Below, in pieces: positions 34,583 through 43,774 of a stretch of 64,000 bases of DNA. Position 1 is the first letter of the stretch. Every line of letters starts with the position of its first letter. This stretch comes from Parascedosporium putredinis (Eukaryota; Ascomycota; Sordariomycetes; Microascales; Microascaceae): positions 434,001-498,000 of the forward strand of contig CASHTG010000011.1 in the NCBI GenBank assembly GCA_949357655.1. Direction: 5' to 3'. Under the pieces are notes generated by a model. The model saw nothing but the letters and a program-made list of their open reading frames with translations, searched no databases and was not told the DNA's origin. Position numbers and translations under genes: made by a program.

Positions 34583-36736
34583 ATGAGCCCACTCGACATC
34601 TCGACATCCGTGGCATTCGCCGCTCTCCACGGCGCCCTCTGCACACCAGACGCCAGTTCCTGGGTCGAGCCCGCCACGCGTTGCCGCCATGTATTGAACA
34701 AAGGCAGGCGGTGCAAAAGCCCTGCTACGGAAAGCAGAACAAAATCGACGATGCGATCGCCGAGCTGGCCAAGTTGAGTCGGGTGGACTACACCCACAGA
34801 TTTTACGGCCCGGTCGCGAGACTTATCGAGCTCCTTCATTGCCACCTACATTACCGCGGCGCACTCAAGCACTTGGAAACGTGGTGGGATAATAAGTTGG
34901 GAGAGGCTCGGGAGGCGGAAACTTCAAACATGCTAGCAAGCCAGGCGCTTAGCCAAACATACTCTTCCGGCACTCTACTGATATCGCCAGACAGCCCTTC
35001 TGATCCGGAAGACATGGGCTACGTGGATGACGGTATCCTCGACTACGATGCGAAGAGCAATAGCTTTGGTGGGCTGGAGAATTATAACCAAGATGGCGAG
35101 CTGTTAGAACTTCCCATAGCACGGCTCTCGACACCAACACCCATGACGCCTCGACGTAGGAGCGCTCTTGGTTCATCACCAAGCTCGTCCTTACTCGACC
35201 CAGCGAGGATTAACGCGGCCACGTCTGATGATGCGCCAACAACATCACCTGAAGGGCGCCCTCAAGGCTTGGACAAGAGCTCCAGTCTCGGATCCCAGTC
35301 ACCTTCCAGCGCGATGACGTCGCCTAGCAGTCCGCCATCTGTCAGACCTAACGAGTCTAGTAGATCTCCACCCAGAACATCACCCAGAACACCAACAACC
35401 CCAACAACACCAACTAGCGCAGCCACAGGCGGCTGGGACGTGGAGGACGACACACCAATCAAGGCTAGAACGACAAGGACCAGCGAGAGGCTCCAGGCAG
35501 CACAAAGGAGAGCCCATGCGAATACAAAGACGTGTACAAGATGCGGAGCGCACGATACCCCTTCGGACACGCCCATCCCGATCGGCCGAACTAACCCTAC
35601 CGAGGGGGTAATTGATCATGAGCATCTCGGCAAGATTATACTTCCTCCTGCACCTGACATTCAGCTCAGCCGGGGAGACCTGATTAGTAAAATTGAAGCG
35701 TCTTTCAACAAAACAGATGACACGGAGGGCATTGTCTACGTGTTCCAACACAAGTCCAACGCCTCCTTCTGTAAAGTCGGATGGACGGCGGGGTCCACAA
35801 AGATCGGGTCGCGAATGAGAGCTGCGATACCTTTAAGCGTGATTCGAAATGGGTATATGAATCGGAAAAGGCGTACGTCGGGTCCCACCGGGCAGAGACG
35901 CTGATATTGAACGATATAAAAGGTATCGTGTCAAGTTTGTGAGGTGCAAGGGATGCGGGAAACGCCCCAAAGAGCATCAGGAGTGGTTCTACGTTGACTG
36001 CCAACAATTGGTCTCCAGGGTCAAGGCTTGGGAAGAATTTGTCCAGTCAGGGATATATGCAAAAGGCGAAATCAGCCAGTTCGGAATTAAACTTCTTCAC
36101 GACGTTACCGATGTTGGCAGGATGTTGGAGCGTGCCGACCAACTTCCTGCCGCGGTTGCCCCACACCCTCCGCTCTCACTCGCTGCCATCTCTCAGCAAA
36201 ATACCATCATGGTAGGAACGTTAGCAGTGGTACGCAGGCCAAGGGAAGACAGCCGCCGAGTCCATGGCCCCAAGGTTCCTGGCGAACGTGGTGCCGGCGC
36301 AGCTACGAACCAGCCGAAGACCAAGGCCACTCTCGTCAGGAGGTCCATCGACATCATCGAGACAAGATCCGGTAGGCTTGTGACTGATCAAATTGCTTTG
36401 ATCTCCAAGGATGAGAACAAAACGTCCGTCATCATCAGCGAGGAGCGGACGCTGGGGAGACGGGATACCCTCCCCAGGGATTTCATCACCTCTGGCGCCA
36501 CGCCTGCTCTGGCGAGGAAAGATGGCAATACAAAACTGAAGACGGCGCTAAAGGCCGTTGTGAATTCGGTGAAGGGTAAAAGGGCGGCACTATCTAATGA
36601 GCCTGCGGAGGAGTCAAGCGCTGATGATATTTCCATCACTCTACGAGGTCGTGCCTTGGCCGAAGAAACGACCATCAGGATTTCGCCTAAACGACTCCTG
36701 CACGCAATCCTGCGGGCGAACGAGGAAGAAAGATGA
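34583..36736 (+). CDS. T5orf172 (GIY-YIG-like) domain protein
   Basis: The N-terminus MSPLDISTSVAFAALHGALC leads to a small cysteine motif RCRHVLNKGRRCKSPA, then a helical segment and a long Ser/Pro/Thr-rich linker (roughly residues 150-300). The T5orf172 domain starts EGIVYVFQHKSNASFCKVGW and continues YESEKAYVGSHRAETLILND, RYRVKFVRCKGCGKRPKEHQ and EWFYVD. The order matches fungal meiotically up-regulated gene 113-like proteins, whose domain is related to the GIY-YIG nuclease fold. A basic, possibly disordered tail follows. Three single-base losses break the frame: A near 34737, G near 35852 and A near 35920. Start chosen at 34583. The biochemical role of the fungal family is not known. Confidence 0.78.
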
Positions 36737-37834
36737 GTTGCCTGGCCACAGAACAGGACTGAAGAGGATGACGAGATCCTGGAGTTTCCGTTAACTAATG
36801 CGTGGATGATTGATGTGTACTGTAATATCTTTTCTTTTTTTCCTTGCTTGGAGCGGAGGCATCACGTTTATTATGAGATGACGTTTGTTAGTTAGCATAT
36901 ATCCCAACATCGCTTTGAAAGCTGCGCGATATCAATCCATGAGTCAACGCTATAATCATATCGGGAGGCAGACAACAACCCTCGAAGAGGTGAATCCGAC
37001 GTGACAAGGGGGTAGAGCTTCGTCCAGCCGGCTGCCTTCACTCGGGACACTCAGGAGATTAGGCATCTCTCAACAATTCATTGACATCTAAGGAAGGGCA
37101 AGAGGGTTCGGCAATAGTGCGGGGCCTTCAGTCTCAAGACAATTGAGCGGGCCCGCGGAAGGTCTCGGCGCTTTTAACTTGCGACGATCTCGACATGGCA
37201 TCGTCCAATCCGGGCACAAGATTGGACGGCTTTGGGTTACTGCTTGCATCCTGCATGCGCTTCAGTCTCCGTTGCCAATGCCAGGCTCACATCAAAGGGC
37301 TCAACAAGGTCGCTGGCATATACCCCTCTCGAGACCTTGGTTTTTTGCTATATCCAACACGCGTCCGTTGATGTTTCGTTTGCCCCGCCGATTTTATGCC
37401 TCTTCTGTCCAGCGACGATTCATTAGTTTACCTCGTGGCGTAGCTGAAGTCTGCAAGGTGCTGCGGTGGCCTGTGCGGGCCGTCCCTTGTGCAGGCCGGA
37501 AGGGAAATATTTCTAATTCATCAACTCTCGGTGGACGCCACAATGCAATGAGCCGCGGGGAAGATGAAGAATCCAGGTTGGGCTTCGCTTTGTTATGGCT
37601 TCGGGAGAGGGGTAACAGCAGGGGAGAAGGGGGATCATTGAGATCCATATCCTCAGGGTTTGAGGAGCTCTATCCCTACATCTAACACCCGATGCGGACC
37701 AATATAAATAGGAGGGAGGTCTCGCGATTCACAAGGAGTCAAGTCCGGCCATAAGAAAAAAAGAGGCAGAGAGAAGAGACAAAGATAGCAACTAAAACTA
37801 CTTCCACAGTCTGAGACATCCCCCAACCTTCATC
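36737..37834. other. intergenic, 1.1 kb
   Basis: It includes the promoter of the cupin gene, with TATAAATA at 37703-37710. No supported gene. Confidence 0.4.
37703..37710 (+). promoter_or_regulatory. TATA box of cupin gene at 37835
   Basis: TATAAATA lies about 125 nt before the ATG and is followed by a purine-rich leader. Confidence 0.5.
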
Positions 37835-39460
37835 ATGGCTTCCCGCAATGAATTCTTTGACCCATTTGTTTACGAGGAAATCCACCAGGGTGACTCTAAC
37901 GAGCCGGAGCTGGGGTCGCCTGAGTACGACTTCTACACTCCTTCGAATGGCCTCCAGGGTGCCCCCGGCGACGTTGCTCGACGCGTTCCAGCGGGTATGC
38001 CTAAGCCCGGGCACTCTAGACTCCGTATCAAGGGCCAAGGGACAATCGCCGTCCGGGGGCCGTTGAAGACCTCCTAGAAGTCCAGGTCTGGATGGAGGAC
38101 GGGCAACAACGGCTCAATCTCCTGGCTGGTCCAAGCGAATTTCGGATTGTTTGTACCCGGGGCGCGACAGCGCCGTGGGAGATCCCTATTACCTTCTCTA
38201 AGGGTGTTGAAGCTTGCTACCTCAACAAAGGCGAGAAGACGACGTATTGGCTCTCGCTCGATAAGGAAAATGGCCGAATCCGCTATGGCAAGTATTACAC
38301 CAACGCCAAGCTCACTCTCGCTGAAGTTTCGCTCAAGACCAGGGACGACAAGGGCGTTCTCGTTTGGAAAGAGCCCGAGACGTACAACTGGTTGGAACGC
38401 TTGAAGCCGTTCAGCGTCACGCTAGATAAAGGTGCTACCAAACCTGAAATTGTGGTGCAGCCGGTCGCCGTCGTGATGGGACGATCCCCGTTTGTTGTGT
38501 CTAGCGACAAGATCAGCCTTGTGGACCTTGAGCGCGGCGCCGGAACGGTCCCTGCAAACCTTCCGCTAGGGTGTCAGACGCTCTACGGTAACGTTGCCGG
38601 CGTCAGTATTGTCCTTGACGACGACGACTTCCCTACTTTAGCGAGGCGATTGAGCGGAGCTGCAGAAACCCCGACGGCTGGTGCTACAAGAAGCTGGTGG
38701 AGAAAGCCGTGCCGCACGAGGGCGTGTCGGGGCAAAACTTTGCTCATAAGAAGCCGGACATGACATATCTTCGCATTACTATTGGGGAAAACCAGGTGAG
38801 ATCCCCATTTTAGGTGATTATCGTTCGAACCTTTTTACTGACTCGCCCCGGGATGAAGGGAGACTCCCCGGGTGTGCCCTATGTGCTGGAGATTTGGCCC
38901 AGCGGGCATTCCTCTCCGATCCATGATCACGGAGACTCATGTGCGATTATCAAGGTATGGCTCGTCTCATATTCAGTAGGGGCGGGACGATTAGAAAATA
39001 TAAAGGACTAACAGTCACCACAACGGTAGGTACTTCACGGAGAGATTGAGGCCACCTACTACGATTCTCTCAACAAGCAGAACGTTATCGGTACCGCCAA
39101 GTTCCCGAAGGGCGGCATCACTTGGATTGGGCCGCAGGATTTCCAAATCCACAAGCTTCACAATAAATCGCCTCGAGTATGCTGCACAATCCAGTGCTAC
39201 AGGTACGTCTAGTCTTGATATAGGATACCTTCCACCGTCGCACTTTTCGAGCCACTGGGGTGTTTAATATCGTGCTAACAGGTGACTCTTCTCAAAGGTA
39301 TGAGAAGCGTGACAAGGTTCACTACGAGTATTTCAACTTTGCCGATGATAACCTCCAATCCAAACCCTTTACGCCCAACAGCGACATGTCATTTTTGGAT
39401 TTCAGACAAGTCATGATGAGGGAATGGGAAGAAGAATGTAGGAAGGTGGGGAATGAGTAG
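37835..39460 (+). CDS. cysteine dioxygenase-like cupin with extra N-terminal domain
   Basis: Exons end at 38795, 38954 and 39203, with introns 38796-38858, 38955-39029 and 39204-39297. The C-terminal half is a cupin of the cysteine dioxygenase type: WPSGHSSPIHDHGDSCAIIK then VLHGEIEATYY, and the second motif KGGITWIGPQDFQIHKLHN. The HxH pair and the later His would bind iron; a Cys follows the second His by four residues. The N-terminal 300 or so residues form an all-beta-looking domain (VEACYLNKGEKTTYWLSLDK, RIRYGKYYTNAKLTL) that vaguely recalls FAMeT-type domains; I am not sure. Two single-base losses occur, a G near 38058 and a C near 38631. Known cysteine dioxygenases make cysteine sulfinate; activity here is inferred. 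Confidence 0.75.
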
Positions 39461-39779
39461 ATGCTGTGTTTGGCGATGCAGTTGCTAGTTGGTTATCTAC
39501 CGTTCTGAGGCACACGTACAAACGAGGAATTATCATGACCGCAGCGTAAGAGGGTAAAAATATATAGTTTTTATCACCGAAATCTCAACTTGAACGGAAT
39601 GGCCATGGGTAGTGAATCCTTACGCATCCACACCCCATGTACTCTGCATCCAGTTGACGTGTGTAACAACTAAATAGATAAATCTATCGCCCTGCCAAGA
39701 TGGAATCGATTTCATGCAAACCAATCCTCCAAACCGGTTAAAGGCCATCACTCTAACACTTGAAGAAATCTATGACGAG
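39461..39779. other. intergenic, 320 nt
   Basis: This is the 3' flank of the cupin gene and of the first tRNA-like element. No coding signal is seen. Confidence 0.4.
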
Positions 39780-39856
39780 GACGGCGCCAGGAATCGAACC
39801 CGGGCCCAGCGCGTAAAATGACAATGGCGCTTGCTCTACCACTGAGCTACACCGCC
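39780..39856 (-). tRNA. tRNA-like gene with enlarged anticodon loop
   Basis: The minus strand folds with acceptor GGCGGTG/CGCCGTC (two G-U pairs), D arm GCTC-AGTGGTA-GAGC, and T arm CCGGG-TTCGATT-CCTGG. The A box (TAGCTCAGTGG) and B box (GGTTCGATTCC) are perfect. The anticodon stem AGCGC/GCGCT is paired but encloses a 14-nt loop, CATTGTCATTTTAC, in which no standard position gives U33 before an anticodon. It could hold an unusual 7-nt intron or be a non-decoding tRNA-like RNA. The anticodon cannot be assigned. Confidence 0.55.
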
Positions 39857-40074
39857 TCGAGGTTATTCGTCTAAGAAATTTCAGTGTACGAGCTGAGGCC
39901 TCCACGGTCCTTGCGTAGGAAGTGAGCGATTGGTCGCTAGTGAGTGTAAACGTTGGCTGCTATATGTCATGTTAGCCTTAGATAAGGATGGTATAGTGGG
40001 AAACCAAGGACGTTTAATAGCCATACATGAACCCTAATCAAACCTGCTTCATCTCTAACTAGACATCCATATAT

Positions 40075-40170
40075 GGCGGCGCCAGGAGTCGAACCTGGAT
40101 CAAACGCTAACAATAGGAAACAACGCTAGAGAAACAAAACAGACGCTGCTCTACCATGAGCTACGCCGCC
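40075..40170 (-). ncRNA. tRNA-like element B, anticodon arm replaced by insert
   Basis: Acceptor GGCGGCG/CGCCGCC, D arm GCTC/GAGC and T arm CCAGG-TTCGACT-CCTGG all pair. Between them lies an insert of about 50 nt with no foldable anticodon stem. It contains AGCGTY three times (AGCGTC, AGCGTT, AGCGTT on the minus strand) separated by U-rich spacers. The D loop is one nucleotide shorter than in element C. Pol III boxes are intact, but there is no T4 terminator close by. Confidence 0.5.
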
Positions 40171-40185
40171 TAAATGTATATAAAG

Positions 40186-40209
40186 GGCAGCGACGGGGGT
40201 CGAACCCGT
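40186..40209 (-). ncRNA. isolated tRNA 3' half (T arm)
   Basis: The minus strand gives T arm ACGGG-TTCGACC-CCCGT followed by CGCTGCC, but no matching 5' half is found upstream. The adjacent plus strand at about 40238-40256 (GTGTAGTATAGAGGTCAGC) resembles the D-arm half of a tRNA-Asp. The two look like fragments of different tRNAs. Confidence 0.35.
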
Positions 40210-40322
40210 ATCAACGTCCGTGAATGCTCCCCTAAGACCGTGTAGTATAGAGGTCAGCAAACGACACAGTAGGGAGGTAAACGCACCGAAGGGAAACCCC
40301 TACATCGTGCATGTGTTTTCAT

Positions 40323-40420
40323 GGCGGCGCCAGGAGTCGAACCTGGATCAGACGCTGACAAAAGCAACGCTGTAGAAAGAAGAAAACAAGACGCTTGCTC
40401 TACCATTGAGCTACGCCGCC
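40323..40420 (-). ncRNA. tRNA-like element C, anticodon arm replaced by insert
   Basis: This is a close relative of element B. Acceptor GGCGGCG/CGCCGCC, D arm GCTC-AATGGTA-GAGC and T arm CCAGG-TTCGACT-CCTGG are perfect. The insert again has three copies of AGCGTY (AGCGTC, AGCGTT, AGCGTC) with U-rich spacers, and no anticodon stem can be formed because the candidate strands are direct, not inverted, repeats. Confidence 0.5.
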
Positions 40421-40430
40421 TTGGTGCATG

Positions 40431-40460
40431 GAGCGGCGGTGACAGGAGTCGAACCTGCAT
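40431..40460 (-). ncRNA. isolated tRNA-like 3' half
   Basis: GCAGG-TTCGACT-CCTGT followed by CACCGCCGC resembles the T arm and acceptor of elements A-C. The 5' half is missing; the upstream sequence is the purine-rich tract. It looks like a truncated copy. Confidence 0.4.
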
Positions 40461-40534
40461 CAGCATGGGCAAGGGTATTGGGGGAGGATGGGAAATTGAG
40501 GGTAGCTGTCTAAGGTGATGGGGGTGAGTGAAAG

Positions 40535-40690
40535 GAAAGGCAAAGGAGGAAAGGTATAGGAAGAGAGGAGTAGAGGAAGAGAGGAAGAGAGGAAGAGAGG
40601 AAGAGAGGAAGAGAGGAAGAGAGAAAGAGAGGAAGGAGGAAGGAGGAAGAAGAAAGACCGAGTGAAGAAGAGAAGAAGAGAAGAGATGCA
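40535..40690. repeat. polypurine microsatellite, GGAAGAGA-type
   Basis: Around 150 nt are almost pure purine on the plus strand, with at least six units of GGAAGAGA between about 40560 and 40625 followed by related AGG/AAG runs. Long frames in it are low complexity and not genes. Such tracts may form triplex structures or act as nucleosome-poor promoter elements. Confidence 0.7.
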
Positions 40691-41543
40691 AAGAAGTGAT
40701 GTGTTGGAGGAGAGAAATTTCTGGGCTCGTAGGGGAAGGAAGGGTCCTTTATATACTCTAAGTCTGGGCCTCAATATTCCATAATTCGAGATACAAGGGC
40801 TGAGGGATGGAGGCAATGAGGTTTGACATCTGAGGGTGCCTCAAATGGAATCCCTTGGATCATGGTGGAACAAAAATCCGCTATTTTGAGGATTCGTGAG
40901 GCGCGGAGGATAGAGCTGACGCCCTCAATACAAGGCTAAAAGCTGAATCACCGAGAATGAGGGCAAGTCTACCGCAGGGCCGGTGAGTCACGGGGAAAGA
41001 GTCTGCAAGTTGGGAGAGCAGAGCGTACCTCAATTTTCATGTGATGGGGGCCTTGCACCTCAAGGCCCCCTCGCTTCCCTCACTTTTATGACCCTGTTCT
41101 TCTCGAAAAGTACCTCCCTCCCCTTCTGGACTGACTCGCCGAAATTTCTCCCGGGGTCTTGCCATCTGGCTGGATTTTCCTCCGAACATTGCGAGAAAAT
41201 AGGTTGATGCCGTGGGTGGCCACTTCCAGCGATGAGGTTTGGGTGCGGATGTCAAGATCCCAGGGCTTGAGATATGATACGAACTCGATATAAAGACTCA
41301 GAAAGTTAGATTTTCCGATGTAGCACGCCTCAGGCAAGGCTAACTAGATGTCTGAACAGGGAAAAGCGTGTTTAAGGATAGACTTGGAGGCTGGCAAGCA
41401 AGCGAGAGAGCAAATCACGAAGAATCACCACAGTAAAAGGTTTCCATTAGAGCTTTCCATACGTGATTTTTCACATCAAGGCTGTGACCGGTCTAGTATA
41501 AGTTATGACATAGTAGTGCTATAGCCAGCTCCATCCATCGCCG
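40691..41543. other. intergenic, 850 nt
   Basis: No supported gene, repeat or RNA beyond the adjoining purine tract. Confidence 0.4.
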
Positions 41544-41992
41544 TTACTCTACATCCACGTCCGGTTTCCGTAGCGCGCTGCGTTTCGAGCATGTCCGGAT
41601 TTTGTTTTCCTGGTCCATTAAGAGTGAATACACTACTCGATAAAGACTCATCTTTTGCAGTATACGGAGTATCTTCTTCTCCATCTTCACCACGGAAGCG
41701 TCGCATACTTCTCCTTTCATCCTTCTCAAGTGGCGTAGTTTGGGAAAGAGGTGAGACGCTGCGGCTCAAGCATGACCGTGCCTGTGCTCACCTGCCCCTG
41801 GCCAAGGGTCTGTTCGAGGACTGATGTTTCCTCAAGTGTCCCAAAGGTCCTCAATCCCTGAAAGATCACCGTCAAATGTCTTTTGGAGATTCCACGATAC
41901 CCGTCGACCTCAACATAATCGACCTCTACATCATCAACCGCTTCATTAGGCCTGTTTGGACAATAGAAATACCATTTAGCTGGCCATGACGT
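41544..41992 (-). CDS. possible unrecognised gene, partial model
   Basis: A minus-strand frame reads SWPAKWYFYCPNRPNEAVDD, VEVDYVEVDGYRGISKRHL, FQGLRTFGTLEETSVLEQ and on to FPNYAT. One missing T (near 41731) restores RRMKGEVCDASVVKMEKKIL and a C-terminus to 41544. The composition is protein-like and the join matches the run-length error pattern. The 5' end is unclear: TAG before the SWPAKW segment is either an acceptor or a stop. I recognise no domain. It may be a short gene or a remnant. Confidence 0.3.
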
Positions 41993-42483
41993 CTAGGTGA
42001 CCACAGTAGGCTAGTTCTCCATCTGTTTCAAGTATGAAGGTATATAAAGAGAGCTCTCGTGCTCAACGCGACGTAGCAGTCAAGCAGTCGCCCATATTCC
42101 AAAAGATGTCTTGTGCTGCTTACTTAATGACGTCCTCTCGTGTAGTCTTGAGACCTAGGGAGCGGCCACAAGCAAGGTGGGGCATCAGTCTTCAGGAAGA
42201 TCGGAGAGCTTGGCCCACCTCGATTTCACCACCGAGGGATGGGACTCATGGCTACATGTATGGACTCTCATTTAAGGCATTCATTACAACACTGAGACCT
42301 TCAGAAACGCATATTTGAGTATAGAATATGTACGATACAAGGATCAAAACCGGTGTCGAGTTTCCACGGAATAGTAGGGCGGGGCTTGTTGCTCTTCCAA
42401 GCCGTGATGACCCAAATCCTATCTCCCCCATGTCCATAATGTTACAAACGCCAACTCCAGAGATTTAAAGAAAAGAATTCAAT
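41993..42483. other. intergenic; weak plus-strand small frame
   Basis: A TATATAAA at 42040-42047 precedes an ATG at 42105 that opens a 70-residue frame (MSCAAYLMTSSRVVLRPRER) to 42318. There is no domain, and the frame spans a TACATGTA octamer, so I do not call a gene. Confidence 0.25.
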
Positions 42484-42836
42484 CTAGTACGCCGGCCGTG
42501 AAAACAGATTCTTGGAAAATTCTCGCAGCCTTCCTCCTCCGAGGTCTGGCTGCTGGCGCTGAGCCGACGATCGACCCGGTTCGTGACTTCGGATCCTCCT
42601 ATCGACGGATGCCGTCCGTTGATGACCTTGTTTTTCATACCTGCTCCAGTCCGAAATAGGCTTGTCAGTCATCTTAAGGACTTTGATATTATACAGGGAA
42701 TGGGGAGATGTTAAGGGCCATATATGCGTCGGTCGCAAATGAAACGGGAAAGGGACCTACCGCTAGAGTCGTGCCTGCCGGGGTCATTCAGGATCTCGGC
42801 GAGCTTCGCCTTCGCCTTCTCGGTAGCCTTGGACAT
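42484..42836 (-). CDS. small hydrophilic hypothetical protein
   Basis: Exon 1 from the ATG at 42836 reads MSKATEKAKAKLAEILNDPG RHDSSG and ends at a GTAGGT donor (42760). A second exon reads PISDWSRYEKQGHQRTASVD and RRIRSHEPGRSSAQRQQPD and ends FSKNLFSRPAY at 42484. The acceptor lies near 42672-42685, but the phase does not fit perfectly with either AAG, so a base may be missing. The product would be about 85 residues, highly charged and probably disordered. The family is unknown. Confidence 0.4.
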
Positions 42837-43774
42837 TGTGTTGTAAATGGGTGGGTTGATGGTTGTGTGATTTCTGGAAAATTGAAGGCACACACATACA
42901 CAGTTACGTGAAGATCAGGCGAGCATGTTCCAGGAACGAGGCGAGAGTTGGGTTATATGTGTCGCCTCTGGTACCGTGGTGGGCAAACATCATGATCATG
43001 TATAATCTCCTGACGGATCGTTGATGCAATCGGTGGCGTCAACCCGCCGTTCGCACGGCGTCCTCGACAACTCTCGATCCGCATCGAGCAAGATCAGCGG
43101 CGTTGCTCCAAGATTCCCACCCAGATCGAAGCCAAGACCCCGCAAACCCTCTTGATTCTCAAATGCCCTATAACCCTCGGGACCCCTACCAGAACCCTAT
43201 AGGGTCTCACGTTATGGAAGTTGGAACGGGGCGCACATACTGAATTAATAATACGACTCTTTGGTTCGTTCGCTTAGAGACGGGTGGGTGGAGTAGTACA
43301 CGAGAGTCAAACGGGTGGCCACTCAACTCCGGCATCATCGATCGACACATCGAAGCAGAATTGGGGTCAAGGTGCCCGCCGGGCCTGATGGACGATGGTG
43401 GGCTTAGATCACAGACGGTCGGATCGATAGTCGGATCGATCGAAAAGGAAAATGAGACGCCTATCGAAATGGAATGACTTTTAATGTGGATATTATGAAT
43501 TTTTATTATCTATAAAGTCTATTGAATAATTCAATAAATCGCTAGACAAAGGAAAAATGAAATGGAATAATGCAACCCCCGAGTTGCTGTGGTATCATCC
43601 TCCGCTGTGTATAGTCTTTGCTTTTTTGTTCCTTTGTGAAGACGCTGGCATGTAATATTTTAACGCCGCGCGTTTCCGTTAAACCTACGATTTCGGAGTA
43701 GGTAAACCATTGTGAATTTGTCTCTAGTTTGATTGACACATCGAGATAAGGCTGTTCTCGTCTAGGGCGACGAT
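42837..43774. other. intergenic, 940 nt
   Basis: Promoter of the small hydrophilic gene and 3' flank of the MFS gene. It includes an AT-rich portion (43490-43545). No coding signal is seen. Confidence 0.4.

Noticed and set aside
40238..40256. Plus-strand tRNA-Asp
   Set aside because: Only the D-arm half (GTAGTATAGAGGTCAGC) is recognisable; there is no anticodon GTC arm or T arm on that strand.
40254..40816. Long Ser/Leu/Pro-rich minus-strand frames
   Set aside because: They are translations of the polypurine microsatellite and of the tRNA-like elements.
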